Of a stretch of 64,000 nucleotides of DNA, positions 46,434 to 55,273 are shown piece after piece. The stretch lies in contig NZ_JAKEVF010000004.1 in the NCBI RefSeq assembly GCF_022398315.1, forward strand, positions 62,001 to 126,000, written 5' to 3'. Numbering within the stretch: the stretch's first letter is position 1; each line of letters opens with the position of its first letter. A model generated the notes under the pieces. That model searched no databases, was not told where the DNA came from, and saw only the letters and a program-made list of their open reading frames with translations. Both the position numbers and the translations under genes were made by a program. Source of the DNA: Shewanella sp. Isolate11 (GTDB taxonomy: Bacteria; Pseudomonadota; Gammaproteobacteria; Enterobacterales; Shewanellaceae).

Positions 46434-47390
46434 CTATTTGCCTCGACGGACACCGCGAGTCGTGCGACTTCCTGAATTTCTAAAATTACTGTTCTTGGAG
46501 TAGTTAGAGCGGAACTTGCTGCCGCTGCTGGCTTTACCTACCGAACTGCTTTTTGGCACGCTGGCGCTCTGTCTCGACAGACTCGTCGAGCCTGCGCGTG
46601 ATTTAGCGTAAGGGCTAGAGAAGCGTTTACCCTGGCTATTAAACTGCTTTTGCGTGCGTTCAAAGGTTTGATTTTGCGCCCTTGCCTGTTTCGGCGAGGT
46701 ATAACGGTAGCGGCCAACATCGTTGTAATAGCTGTAATTACGCCGGCTCGACCAACGATCATAATAAACGGGGCCGCGCACCATATTGGAGAACATAGAG
46801 TACATACCGTACCAAGCCCAGAAAGACATGCCGTTAGAACCGGTTTGCCAGCTACCATAGGACGGATTACCCACTAACTGACTACCGGCACCAAAGTCTT
46901 CGGCGCCGTTAGCGAGCACAGCGGCTTCGCGGCTGATGGAGTTTACGCGGGCGAGGGCACCATCTGACATATCGGCCACTACGTTAACCGGATCGGACAG
47001 CATATCGTTAAATAGGCTTGGATCGGCGGCTTGATAGAGGTTTTGCGCTTCGTCTAATTGCTGGTCGAGATCGACAAAATTATTGCCATTACCCAGTTCA
47101 CTCAGACGACGTTGCAGCGACAGATACATTGGGCCCTGACTACTGCCATCTTTGGCTAGCTCTTGTAAAAGCGGACGTAAATCTGACTTCTGACCTTCGA
47201 GGATATTGCTGTATTGCTTGAGTAGGTTAGCGTTGCGGATCTCACCATTATCGAGCATTTTGCCCAAGGTGCTGACCCGCTCTTGAGCTAATTGCTGAAA
47301 TTTGGCGATTTTCTCTGGTCTATCATCTCCACAACCGCTGAGGGTGAGGATTAACAGTAGAGTGAAAACGCGCATTAGCGTCGCTGCCAT
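46434..47390 (-). CDS. lipoprotein heading the PspA/channel cluster
   Basis: A 318-residue protein with a lipobox (LLLILTLSGCGDD, modified Cys at residue 20) and a helical domain to about residue 150. A Tyr/Trp-rich stretch follows (NGMSFWAWYGMYSMFSNM), then a very basic low-complexity Ser/Arg/Asn tail. It occupies the place of the DUF1190 lipoprotein-like YjfM in E. coli but is not clearly homologous. GGAG six bases before the ATG supports the start. It is the first gene of the eight-gene unit. Confidence 0.78.
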   Translation of the reverse strand: MAATLMRVFTLLLILTLSGCGDDRPEKIAKFQQLAQERVSTLGKMLDNGEIRNANLLKQYSNILEGQKSDLRPLLQELAKDGSSQGPMYLSLQRRLSELGNGNNFVDLDQQLDEAQNLYQAADPSLFNDMLSDPVNVVADMSDGALARVNSISREAAVLANGAEDFGAGSQLVGNPSYGSWQTGSNGMSFWAWYGMYSMFSNMVRGPVYYDRWSSRRNYSYYNDVGRYRYTSPKQARAQNQTFERTQKQFNSQGKRFSSPYAKSRAGSTSLSRQSASVPKSSSVGKASSGSKFRSNYSKNSNFRNSGSRTTRGVRRGK

Positions 47391-47587
47391 GTTTTCTCCA
47401 TAAAATTAGTTAGATTGAGACTGATATCAGATGATCAGTTCATCACTTCTTTGCATAATATAGCGGCTAGATGGGTTATAGTAACCTTATGTATGATTAA
47501 TGATCTATCCCATTGGTTTTTTATGCGGGCTTAGTATAAATCAGATAACCACAGCGCTAGATAATGACATATATCTATATCACTCAA

Positions 47588-47600
47588 GACATATTATGTC
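47588..47600. promoter_or_regulatory. palindromic operator GACATATTATGTC at the head of the cluster and before glnE
   Basis: Identical to the 43712 site. On the minus strand it directly precedes a possible promoter for the lipoprotein gene (TTGAGT, 17-bp spacer, TTATCT). On the + strand it lies 31 bases before the preferred glnE start. The remainder of 47391-47631 holds no gene. Confidence 0.6.
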
Positions 47601-47631
47601 GACCGTTTAAATGTTAGGGATTGTTTTGGCA

Positions 47632-50502
47632 ATGGAAAATAGTAGCAGTCAGGCGTTACCCGCAGAGATGGAACAAGTTGCACAACAGCATTGGCAGCGC
47701 CTGCTTGAGGCATGTCCTGACATGCAAGAACAGCTAACGAGCCTGCAGACCACCGAGTTACAACGGATAATGGGCTTGAGTGAATTTGTTGCCGAGCAGC
47801 TTTGTCGTCATCCCAATTGGGTGGTGTCGTTATTGGAAGGACAATTAACCGAATTAGATCGCGAGTCTTTCTCCATTGAGCTTGATTCATTATTGAGTGG
47901 CGTGAGTGATGAAGAGCAAGCCAAAGCGATTTTACGCCGTTATCGCAACCGACAAATGGTGCGCCTTGCCTGGCGAGATTTTGGTAATTATGCCGAGCTG
48001 CAAGGGAGCTTATTGGATCTATCTGCTCTAGCCGAAGCCTTGATCATTGCCGGACGCGATTGGCTTTACACTCAGATGTGCCAGCAGTCTGGCACTCCTT
48101 GTGACAGCGAGGGAAATCCTCAGCCATTGATGATTCTGGGTATGGGTAAGCTGGGTGGCCGCGAGTTAAATTTCTCTTCCGATATCGACCTTATTTTTAC
48201 CTTCCCTGAACATGGCGAAACCCAAGGTGGCCGACGGGCGCAAGATAATCAGCAGTTCTTTATTCGTATGGGACAACGGTTGATTAATTTATTGCATCAA
48301 GTGACGGTCGATGGTTTTGTGTATCGCGTCGATATGCGTCTGCGCCCCTATGGCGAGAGTGGCCCGCTGGTGGTCAGTTTTAGTGGCCTTGAAGATTATT
48401 ATCAGGAGCAGGGACGAGATTGGGAGCGCTATGCCATGGTCAAGGCACGTGCCCTTGGCCCTTGGAGCGCTTATAGCGACGAACTGCACGACATGTTGCG
48501 TCCCTTTGTTTATCGCCGTTATATCGATTTTTCTGCCATTGAATCACTGCGTAAGATGAAGCAGTTGATCACCCAAGAAGTGAGACGCAGACAGCTAACC
48601 GACAACATCAAGCTTGGCGCCGGAGGCATTCGTGAAGTCGAGTTTGTGGTGCAGAGTTTTCAGCTTATTCGTGGTGGCCGCGAGCCCGCATTGCGTCAAC
48701 AGAGCCTTTTTGCCGCTATCGATACTCTCTACAGCCTTGGGCAATTAGAATATTTAGCCGTAGATGAACTGAAACACAGTTATCTGCTGCTGCGTCGAGT
48801 TGAAAACTTACTGCAGGCTATTGGCGATCAGCAGACCCAAACCTTGCCGGAAACGAACTTGGATTGGCAGCGTTTGTGTTTACCTATGGATATGGCCGAT
48901 GAAGCCGAGCTGCGCAGTGAAATAGATGCGGCCATGGCTAAGATCCACCGCTATTTTAAAGATACCGTGGGCGGTCAAGACAGCGATGAAGTGAATGATC
49001 TTTGGACTCAGCAGTTGTGGAATGTTCAAGAAGACAGCGATGCTCACGGCTTGATGAATGAGCAAGGTCTTGAAGATGAGGCGCTTTGGCCTGCACTTAA
49101 AGATTGGCGCGCGACGGTGGCAAAACGCACCATAGGTCCACGTGGCCGAGACACCTTAGATAAACTAATGCCTTTGTTATTGCAGGAGTTTAGTCATCTG
49201 CAGCAACCTTCTAAAGCGTTTGCTCCCGTGTCAAAAGTGTTAGATCAAATTTTGACCCGAACCACTTACCTCGAATTGCTATTTGAAAACCCCGGTGCGC
49301 GGCAACAATTAGTCAGCCTGTGTCTTGCCAGTCCGTGGATTGGTGAGCAGCTGGCCAAATTTCCTATGCTGTTGGACGAACTGATCGATCCTGCACATCT
49401 TTATGACACCACCTCCCTCGATGATTACCCCAGTGAACTGCGGCAATATTTGCTGCGCGTGCCTGAAGAGGATATGGAGCAGCAGATGGAGGCTCTGCGT
49501 CAGTTTAAACTGTCGCAGCAGCTGAAGATTGCCGCCGCCGATGTCACTGGCGTTTTGCCGGTCATGCAGGTGAGCGACCATCTGACTTTCTTAGCCGAAG
49601 CGATTATCGAGCAGGTGGTGGCTCAGGCATGGCATCAAATAACCGCTCGTCATGGTGTGCCGTCGCATCTGCAAAACGGCGAAATGGGCTTTGCTGTGAT
49701 CGGCTATGGTAAGGCGGGCGGGATAGAACTGGGATACGGCTCGGACCTCGACTTGGTGTTTTTGCATGATTACAGCCGCGAGAAATATCCTGACAGTCTG
49801 CAAACCAATGGCGATAGACCGTTGGATATTGGCCATTTCTATCTCAAGTTGGCACAGCGGGTATTGCACCTGTTTTCTACTCGCACCACTTCCGGTGAAC
49901 TCTATGAAGTGGATATGCGTTTGCGTCCCTCTGGCGCGTCGGGATTATTGGTCAGTGAGATTGAGAATTTCGGCACTTATCAGAAAGAGGAAGCTTGGAC
50001 CTGGGAGCATCAGGCATTAGTTCGCGCTCGAGTGTTGTTTGGTGAGAATCGTCTCGCGGCGCGTTTTAGTGAACTAAGGGGCGAAGTATTAGCCCTGCCC
50101 AGAGATAAGGCAGAATTAGCCAAGCAGGTACGCGAGATGCGCCAGAAGATGCGCGCTCATTTGCTTAAGGTTGATGAAGGGTGCTTCGACCTTAAACAGA
50201 GTGCCGGCGGGATCGCCGATATTGAATTTATCGCCCAGTATCTGGTGTTGGCCAATACCCATGAATATCCAGAGTTAGCGATTTGGTCGGATAATGTGCG
50301 TATCTTCGAGGTGTTGTCTGAGCTGGAATTGATCACCGACATTCGCGCGCAATACTTAACTCAAGCCTATTGTTATCTGCGCGATGAGAGTCACCATTTG
50401 ACTCTGCAGCAGGCAAATACCACCTTGCCTCTCGAACAAGTTGCCGAACATGCCCAGCGGGTGTTGGACATCTATGAGTTTATTTTAGGTCGTAGTGAAT
50501 AG
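47632..50502 (+). CDS. glnE: bifunctional glutamine synthetase adenylyltransferase/adenylyl-removing enzyme
   Basis: Controls glutamine synthetase by adding or removing AMP. The 956-residue protein has two nucleotidyltransferase domains: [21 protein letters not shown] in the N-terminal half (deadenylylation) and [21 protein letters not shown] in the C-terminal half (adenylylation). Each is followed by a conserved VDMRLRP motif. ATG 47632 ([15 protein letters not shown]) is preferred to ATG 47611, which has no ribosome site; a weak AGGGA precedes 47632. Single gene. Confidence 0.95.
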   Translation: MENSSSQALPAEMEQVAQQHWQRLLEACPDMQEQLTSLQTTELQRIMGLSEFVAEQLCRHPNWVVSLLEGQLTELDRESFSIELDSLLSGVSDEEQAKAILRRYRNRQMVRLAWRDFGNYAELQGSLLDLSALAEALIIAGRDWLYTQMCQQSGTPCDSEGNPQPLMILGMGKLGGRELNFSSDIDLIFTFPEHGETQGGRRAQDNQQFFIRMGQRLINLLHQVTVDGFVYRVDMRLRPYGESGPLVVSFSGLEDYYQEQGRDWERYAMVKARALGPWSAYSDELHDMLRPFVYRRYIDFSAIESLRKMKQLITQEVRRRQLTDNIKLGAGGIREVEFVVQSFQLIRGGREPALRQQSLFAAIDTLYSLGQLEYLAVDELKHSYLLLRRVENLLQAIGDQQTQTLPETNLDWQRLCLPMDMADEAELRSEIDAAMAKIHRYFKDTVGGQDSDEVNDLWTQQLWNVQEDSDAHGLMNEQGLEDEALWPALKDWRATVAKRTIGPRGRDTLDKLMPLLLQEFSHLQQPSKAFAPVSKVLDQILTRTTYLELLFENPGARQQLVSLCLASPWIGEQLAKFPMLLDELIDPAHLYDTTSLDDYPSELRQYLLRVPEEDMEQQMEALRQFKLSQQLKIAAADVTGVLPVMQVSDHLTFLAEAIIEQVVAQAWHQITARHGVPSHLQNGEMGFAVIGYGKAGGIELGYGSDLDLVFLHDYSREKYPDSLQTNGDRPLDIGHFYLKLAQRVLHLFSTRTTSGELYEVDMRLRPSGASGLLVSEIENFGTYQKEEAWTWEHQALVRARVLFGENRLAARFSELRGEVLALPRDKAELAKQVREMRQKMRAHLLKVDEGCFDLKQSAGGIADIEFIAQYLVLANTHEYPELAIWSDNVRIFEVLSELELITDIRAQYLTQAYCYLRDESHHLTLQQANTTLPLEQVAEHAQRVLDIYEFILGRSE

Positions 50503-50578
50503 CCTCTGGCTGTACATCTGCAGAGGCTTACGGCTAACAAACTATCAGCTAATAATTTGTTCGCTAATAAAATAAGGG

Positions 50579-52048
50579 TTATTGAGGCGAGACGAGGGTG
50601 ATCTGCCAGTCAGGCAGTTTTGCCTGCAAGTCTGGCTTTATCTTATCCAGATCGCCACGGATCACGATAACCGGTATTTGGCCAAATTGTTGCTGCGCCG
50701 CTTGCTGTAATCTCGCAGGCGATAATGCCTGCCATTCACTTTGCTCCTCGAGCTGCGATTGCCATTGACGAGACTGAGTCAGCAGCTCGATATAGCGTTG
50801 GCTGCGGCGACTGGGATCATCGAGCAACAAACTTTGCTGGCTCAGGTAATACTGCTTGAGTGCATTCACTTCTCTTTGAGGTGCCATTCGCTCTGTCGCT
50901 AAGGCGAAGTGATCTAATATCCCCCGGATGAACGCGCCAGTGTGTTGCAATTGAGTGCTGCCAAAATACTTTAATGTGCGAGATAGAGGGTTATCGAAAC
51001 AGTGTCCATAGATGCCGTAAGTCAGCCCGCGTTGTTCACGCAGGTCATAATAGAGTCGCCCGGAAAAACTGCGTCCGAGCCATAGACTAAGCTGCTGGCA
51101 TTGAATGCTGGTATCGTCTTTAACAAATAAGTGATAGCCAACCCTCACTTGAGTTTGCACGCTGTTTGGGGCATCGATGACAAACAGGGTTTTACCGTAA
51201 GGGCGAAAGTCATCTTGGTAGCCATTTGCCCTTGTTGCGACAGAGTCGAGTTGGGCTAAGTGCAGCTCAAGCTTTTGCTTGTCACTGGTTGAAATATCAT
51301 TGTCTCGCTCAATGATCAGGTGCCATTGGCTCTGCTCAACAGCTTGCTGACGCAGTCGATTTAAATCGCTTAAGGTTAATTGCTGTTGCAGTGCCGTATC
51401 GTTCACCGATTGATTGTAAGGGTGAGTCTTGCCTAACACTTTTTCAGCCCATACTTGCTCAATTTCATTACCGCTAAAGGCATTGATGTGTTTATTGAGT
51501 GCCAGCGTGCGTCTAAGTTTGGCAATATCCAAGTTATCAAAGCTATTAGTCGCCCACTGTGTGGCTAATAACCCGACGGCTTGAGTGAGCTGATCATCTT
51601 CACAGCGAAAACTTAAACTAATACTGTGTTGCCTTGCTTGGATATTAAAGCTGTTTGCGCAGTTAATGTCGGCTGTGGTGGCCGATGTTTGGTTGGCGAG
51701 CCACAGTGCCTTTTCCGAAAACGCCTTAGATAGAATATCGATGTTGGCATAGGGTTTATTGGGGCTGACGGCGACCAAATGAATACGGTTCAGTGCCGAG
51801 GGCACTCCGGGCAATAGATGAATATGGTGTTGCTTATCTAGGCTGCTGACTTTTGGGGCAAAGGCTGGCTTACCCTCTTGTTCAGGCTGAACTTCGGCCA
51901 ATTTAGGAGCGCTATTGAGCGGGGTAAACTCAGGTGGCGTGGGCGATTGTACTGCAGTGAAGTTGAGCTGGGTCTGCTGACAACCGGCACAGAGGATTAA
52001 ATAGCTAAATAGCCCGAAACTGAACAGACGTTGGCGGATGCTTATCAT
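50579..52048 (-). CDS. M16 family peptidase-like lipoprotein, non-catalytic partner
   Basis: A 489-residue protein with a lipobox (YLILCAGCQQ) and two M16-like domains. I find no HXXEH zinc motif. The second half has the substrate-binding RPYGKTLFVIDAPNSVQTQVRVGYH and FSGRLYYDLREQRGLTYGIYG elements. It is therefore the probable inactive half of a two-subunit M16 protease whose catalytic half is the upstream gene. It overlaps that gene by 4 bases. The 76 bp before glnE's end contain only a short hairpin. Confidence 0.87.
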   Translation of the reverse strand: MISIRQRLFSFGLFSYLILCAGCQQTQLNFTAVQSPTPPEFTPLNSAPKLAEVQPEQEGKPAFAPKVSSLDKQHHIHLLPGVPSALNRIHLVAVSPNKPYANIDILSKAFSEKALWLANQTSATTADINCANSFNIQARQHSISLSFRCEDDQLTQAVGLLATQWATNSFDNLDIAKLRRTLALNKHINAFSGNEIEQVWAEKVLGKTHPYNQSVNDTALQQQLTLSDLNRLRQQAVEQSQWHLIIERDNDISTSDKQKLELHLAQLDSVATRANGYQDDFRPYGKTLFVIDAPNSVQTQVRVGYHLFVKDDTSIQCQQLSLWLGRSFSGRLYYDLREQRGLTYGIYGHCFDNPLSRTLKYFGSTQLQHTGAFIRGILDHFALATERMAPQREVNALKQYYLSQQSLLLDDPSRRSQRYIELLTQSRQWQSQLEEQSEWQALSPARLQQAAQQQFGQIPVIVIRGDLDKIKPDLQAKLPDWQITLVSPQ

Positions 52049-53547
52049 AAGGCTTTCTCCTCCAAACTATCACTCCAAGATTTGGGTAGCCACTCCAACA
52101 AGGTTTTCCCCCAGCGAATATACCAAGAAGGCAGCAAGTCGAGCCGCACCATGCCTGGTTGTAAATAGGTTTGGGTGACGCGACGAATATCATCGACAGT
52201 GACCGCATTTATTCGTTGCCAAGGGCCACTTAGTGGTGTTGCCTGATCTTGCTCAAGGGTGTTACTGAGTAATGTGGCTAAGGCGATATCGTTATCCAGT
52301 TGGCTCAGTTGCTTGTTGAGTGCTTGGCGTTTGAGTTCGGTGAGTGTCTCTTCACTTATGCCTTCGCTGGCTAGCTGGTTAATCATGGCGCTGACTTGTT
52401 CGGTGAGTGCATCAAGGGACACATTAGCTCTAGGAACCATAACCAGATTCATCACGCCAATATCTCTCATCGATAACGGCAAGGAAAAATTCAATAGTTG
52501 TTGAGGATTGGTCAGGCTTTGTTGGGTTAACAAGCTAGTGCGACTCTGTAATAGATAAGACTCGACCAAACTGAGCGCCGCGGCATCGGCATGGTTTTTT
52601 CCTACGGTATGCCAAGCTAAGAGGAGTGCGGGCCAAGGGCCACGAGGATCGATAATTTCTTGATGCACAAACTGACGTTGAATCTTTGGCGCGCTAAAGG
52701 TTTGGGCTTGATGTTGCGGTGCTGGCCAGGTGGAAAAATAATTTTCGACCCAGGTTAGACTCTGTTTTGGCAGCTGGCCGACTAAGGTTAATTGCATGGT
52801 GTCGGGTCGATAAAAGCGCTGATGAAATTGCAGTAAGCTGGCAGGTGTCGCCGCTTGAATATCGGCTCTACTACCGATAACGGCATGGCTATATGGTGTG
52901 CCTTGAACTTGTTGGAGTAACAACTCCATCGCGGGTCGCAAGTAGGGCTGGTTATCTATGGTGGTGGCCATCTCTTCTAATACAGTTTGCTGCTGGTTTG
53001 TAACCGTTTCTAGGGTTAAATCTGGACGAATAAATCGGTCTGACTCTAGAAACAGCGCTAATTGCAGCGCCTTGCTCGGCACATTGAGATAGTAATTGGT
53101 TTGATCAAAAAAGGTGCTGGCGTTGAACTGGCCGCTCAAGGAACTCATGGTTTGCGCGTAGCTGTCTCCCGGCGCATTTTGACTGCCTTTAAATAGCATG
53201 TGTTCAAACAGGTGAGCATAACCGGTTTGACCTTGAGTTTCGTTGCGTGAACCCACAGCAAATTGACTGGCAATCGCAACGCTATGCTTATGTTCAAGGG
53301 GGAGTAACCTGAGCTGTAACCCATTGTCTAATTTATGGTATTCGATTGATTGCTCCAAGCGATATAAAGGAGCTGCGAGTGTTTGTAAGCGAGTTTCTTG
53401 CTCGGCCTCTAAAGCGGTATCATCGGCATATATGGGGGGGCTTAGAGTAAGAAATAAACCAGATAAAAGCGCTAAACTCAGATGTAAATTCCGACCGAGG
53501 CTTATTTTTAGTCGAGTAACTAATCCTTCAGTATGTTCTCTGTTCAA
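52045..53547 (-). CDS. M16 family zinc metallopeptidase, catalytic subunit
   Basis: A 500-residue protein with a signal peptide (hydrophobic core LSLALLSGLFLTLSPPIYA). The inverted zinc motif HLFEH lies in GYAHLFEHMLFKGSQ with the downstream acidic ligand region TVLEEMATTIDNQ. It is exported and likely anchored through its lipoprotein partner. The start codon appears to be TTG (AAGGAA ribosome site 7 bases before), an unusual choice. It begins 21 bases after norR and may be read with it. A role in the nitric-oxide response is not implied by sequence. Confidence 0.88.
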   Translation of the reverse strand: MNREHTEGLVTRLKISLGRNLHLSLALLSGLFLTLSPPIYADDTALEAEQETRLQTLAAPLYRLEQSIEYHKLDNGLQLRLLPLEHKHSVAIASQFAVGSRNETQGQTGYAHLFEHMLFKGSQNAPGDSYAQTMSSLSGQFNASTFFDQTNYYLNVPSKALQLALFLESDRFIRPDLTLETVTNQQQTVLEEMATTIDNQPYLRPAMELLLQQVQGTPYSHAVIGSRADIQAATPASLLQFHQRFYRPDTMQLTLVGQLPKQSLTWVENYFSTWPAPQHQAQTFSAPKIQRQFVHQEIIDPRGPWPALLLAWHTVGKNHADAAALSLVESYLLQSRTSLLTQQSLTNPQQLLNFSLPLSMRDIGVMNLVMVPRANVSLDALTEQVSAMINQLASEGISEETLTELKRQALNKQLSQLDNDIALATLLSNTLEQDQATPLSGPWQRINAVTVDDIRRVTQTYLQPGMVRLDLLPSWYIRWGKTLLEWLPKSWSDSLEEKAL

Positions 53548-53568
53548 GTGTCTATTCCTTTATTGAAC

Positions 53569-55104
53569 TTATTTTAATCCTATCCGTTTGGCCAAGCGAT
53601 GCAAATTACCTGAATCGACTTCAAGATTTCTGGCTGTTGCTGCCCAATTATTATCATTATTGAGGAGTGATTGGCGAATGTATTCCGCCTGAAATTGCGC
53701 AGTGGCTTGTTTCAGGTTGCCTGTAAATTGAGGATATATTTTGCTGTTGCTGCGTTTTTGTGAGTTGGACTTGACTTGAGCAAATTCGAAATGCTCTGGA
53801 TTTATCATGGTATTTTTTCCAGAGTATTGTGCTCTGGCTATGACCGCGGCGCGGTAGATACTGTGTTCAAGCTCGCGAACATTACCAGGCCATGAATAGC
53901 CCTCTAGCATGGCTAAACTGGCTGGGCTGAGCCTAAGCGTTTGTAAGCCGAGTTGCTGACGGCAGCGTTCTATGAAGAAACCACAGAGTAGGGTGATATC
54001 CTGTTCACGATCGCGCAACGGCGGGGCTATGATAGGGAAGACACTGAGTCTGTGATAGAGATCGGCTCTAAAGCGTCCGGCAAGCACTTCATCTTTGAGG
54101 TTTTTATTCGTCGCGGCGATGATACGCACATCGACTTTCAGACTACGATCGTCCCCCACCCGTTGTAGATCGCCATATTGCAGGACTCTTAATAATTTAG
54201 ATTGCAGACTTAGCGGTAGTTCGCCTATTTCATCCAGAAATAATGAGCCTTTATCCGCCACCTCAAACTTACCGCTTCGATGACTGACGGCGCCGGTAAA
54301 GGCACCTTTGACATGACCGAATAATTCGCTTTCGGCGACTGACTCTGGCAGCGCCGCACAGTTAAGATAGACAAGTGGTTTCGATGCCCTATCTGAACCT
54401 AGATGTATCTCATGGGCAATTAACTCTTTACCAGTGCCGGTTTCTCCCATGATCAACACATTGAGAGCGGTAGGGGCGACGACCGTGATTTCCTGTTTAA
54501 GATTACGCATCACTTGAGATTGGCCAATGATCTCTTTGTCACCTTCAGAGACTTGAGGATTATCGTTATTTTTGCTCCACGGGGATTGTAACGCCTGCTT
54601 TTCAAGCTTATCGATAAGCAGCGCATTATTGAGTGATGCTGCGGCGATCGCACTGATGCCTCTGAGTTGTTCGTTGGTAAATGATTTAAACTGTTCGGGA
54701 TCGAATCCATCTATGGTCACGGCGCCAATCAGCGTGCCTTCGGCAATAAGAGGCAGACCGATACAGGCATGAACTGTCAGATTATCTCCTTGATTAGGAA
54801 TCAGGCCATCGTAGGGATCGGGCAGATCACTGTCTGCAGGAAAGCGAACCACATCGCCTGCCCGAGCGATCGCCTCTAATCTCGGATGCTCTTGCAGGGC
54901 AAAGCGGCGACCGAGGACATCTGGGCTTAATCCATTAATGGCTAGCGGAGTAAATTGCTGTCCTTTAAATTCCAGCAGAGCTGCTGCATCGCATTGCATG
55001 CTCTCCCTTAGGGTATCGAGCAGGCGCGAGAATCTATCGTGGTTGGACAATCCTGAGGTAATATCCAATGCCATGCGGGTCAGCTGTGTTTGACTAAGGG
55101 CCAT
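53569..55104 (-). CDS. norR: sigma-54-dependent nitric oxide-responsive activator NorR
   Basis: An enhancer-binding protein with an N-terminal GAF domain (about 1-170) that in NorR senses NO through a non-haem iron. The central AAA+ domain has Walker A GETGTGKE, the sigma-54 contact loop GAFTGA in [13 protein letters not shown], and Walker [13 protein letters not shown]-terminal Fis-type helix-turn-helix follows ([24 protein letters not shown]). The 511 residues match NorR length. It lies downstream of norB with two GT-N7-AC sites in the gap. Confidence 0.93.
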   Translation of the reverse strand: MALSQTQLTRMALDITSGLSNHDRFSRLLDTLRESMQCDAAALLEFKGQQFTPLAINGLSPDVLGRRFALQEHPRLEAIARAGDVVRFPADSDLPDPYDGLIPNQGDNLTVHACIGLPLIAEGTLIGAVTIDGFDPEQFKSFTNEQLRGISAIAAASLNNALLIDKLEKQALQSPWSKNNDNPQVSEGDKEIIGQSQVMRNLKQEITVVAPTALNVLIMGETGTGKELIAHEIHLGSDRASKPLVYLNCAALPESVAESELFGHVKGAFTGAVSHRSGKFEVADKGSLFLDEIGELPLSLQSKLLRVLQYGDLQRVGDDRSLKVDVRIIAATNKNLKDEVLAGRFRADLYHRLSVFPIIAPPLRDREQDITLLCGFFIERCRQQLGLQTLRLSPASLAMLEGYSWPGNVRELEHSIYRAAVIARAQYSGKNTMINPEHFEFAQVKSNSQKRSNSKIYPQFTGNLKQATAQFQAEYIRQSLLNNDNNWAATARNLEVDSGNLHRLAKRIGLK

Positions 55105-55183
55105 AGGTTCTCCGTGAATGGAAATTTACTTGCTCAGTATGTTGGCCATTATGGCATTTAGGGGCAAGATTGCGATTAAATTG

Positions 55184-55218
55184 TGTCAAATTAACCGTTT
55201 TTTATTGTCAATTTAACA
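55184..55218. promoter_or_regulatory. two possible NorR sites upstream of norR
   Basis: TGTCAAATTAACC (55184-55196) and TGTCAATTTAACA (55206-55218) both contain GT-N7-AC with 22-bp spacing, 80-115 bases before norR. They are weaker matches than the sites upstream of norB. No sigma-54 element was found next to them. Confidence 0.35.
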
Positions 55219-55234
55219 GGTTTTCAGGGAAGAA

Positions 55235-55257
55235 AAAGGGGTCAATTGACCCCTTTA
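55235..55257 (-). terminator. terminator of norB
   Basis: A 22-bp perfect palindrome AAAGGGGTCAATTGACCCCTTT followed by U residues in the minus direction, 17 bases after the norB stop. Confidence 0.85.
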
Positions 55258-55273
55258 ATACAGACTCTTCGCA

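Noticed and set aside
50502..50527. Hairpin GCCTCTG/CAGAGGC after glnE
   Set aside because: Stem of seven with a 12-nt loop and no T run; weak as a terminator.
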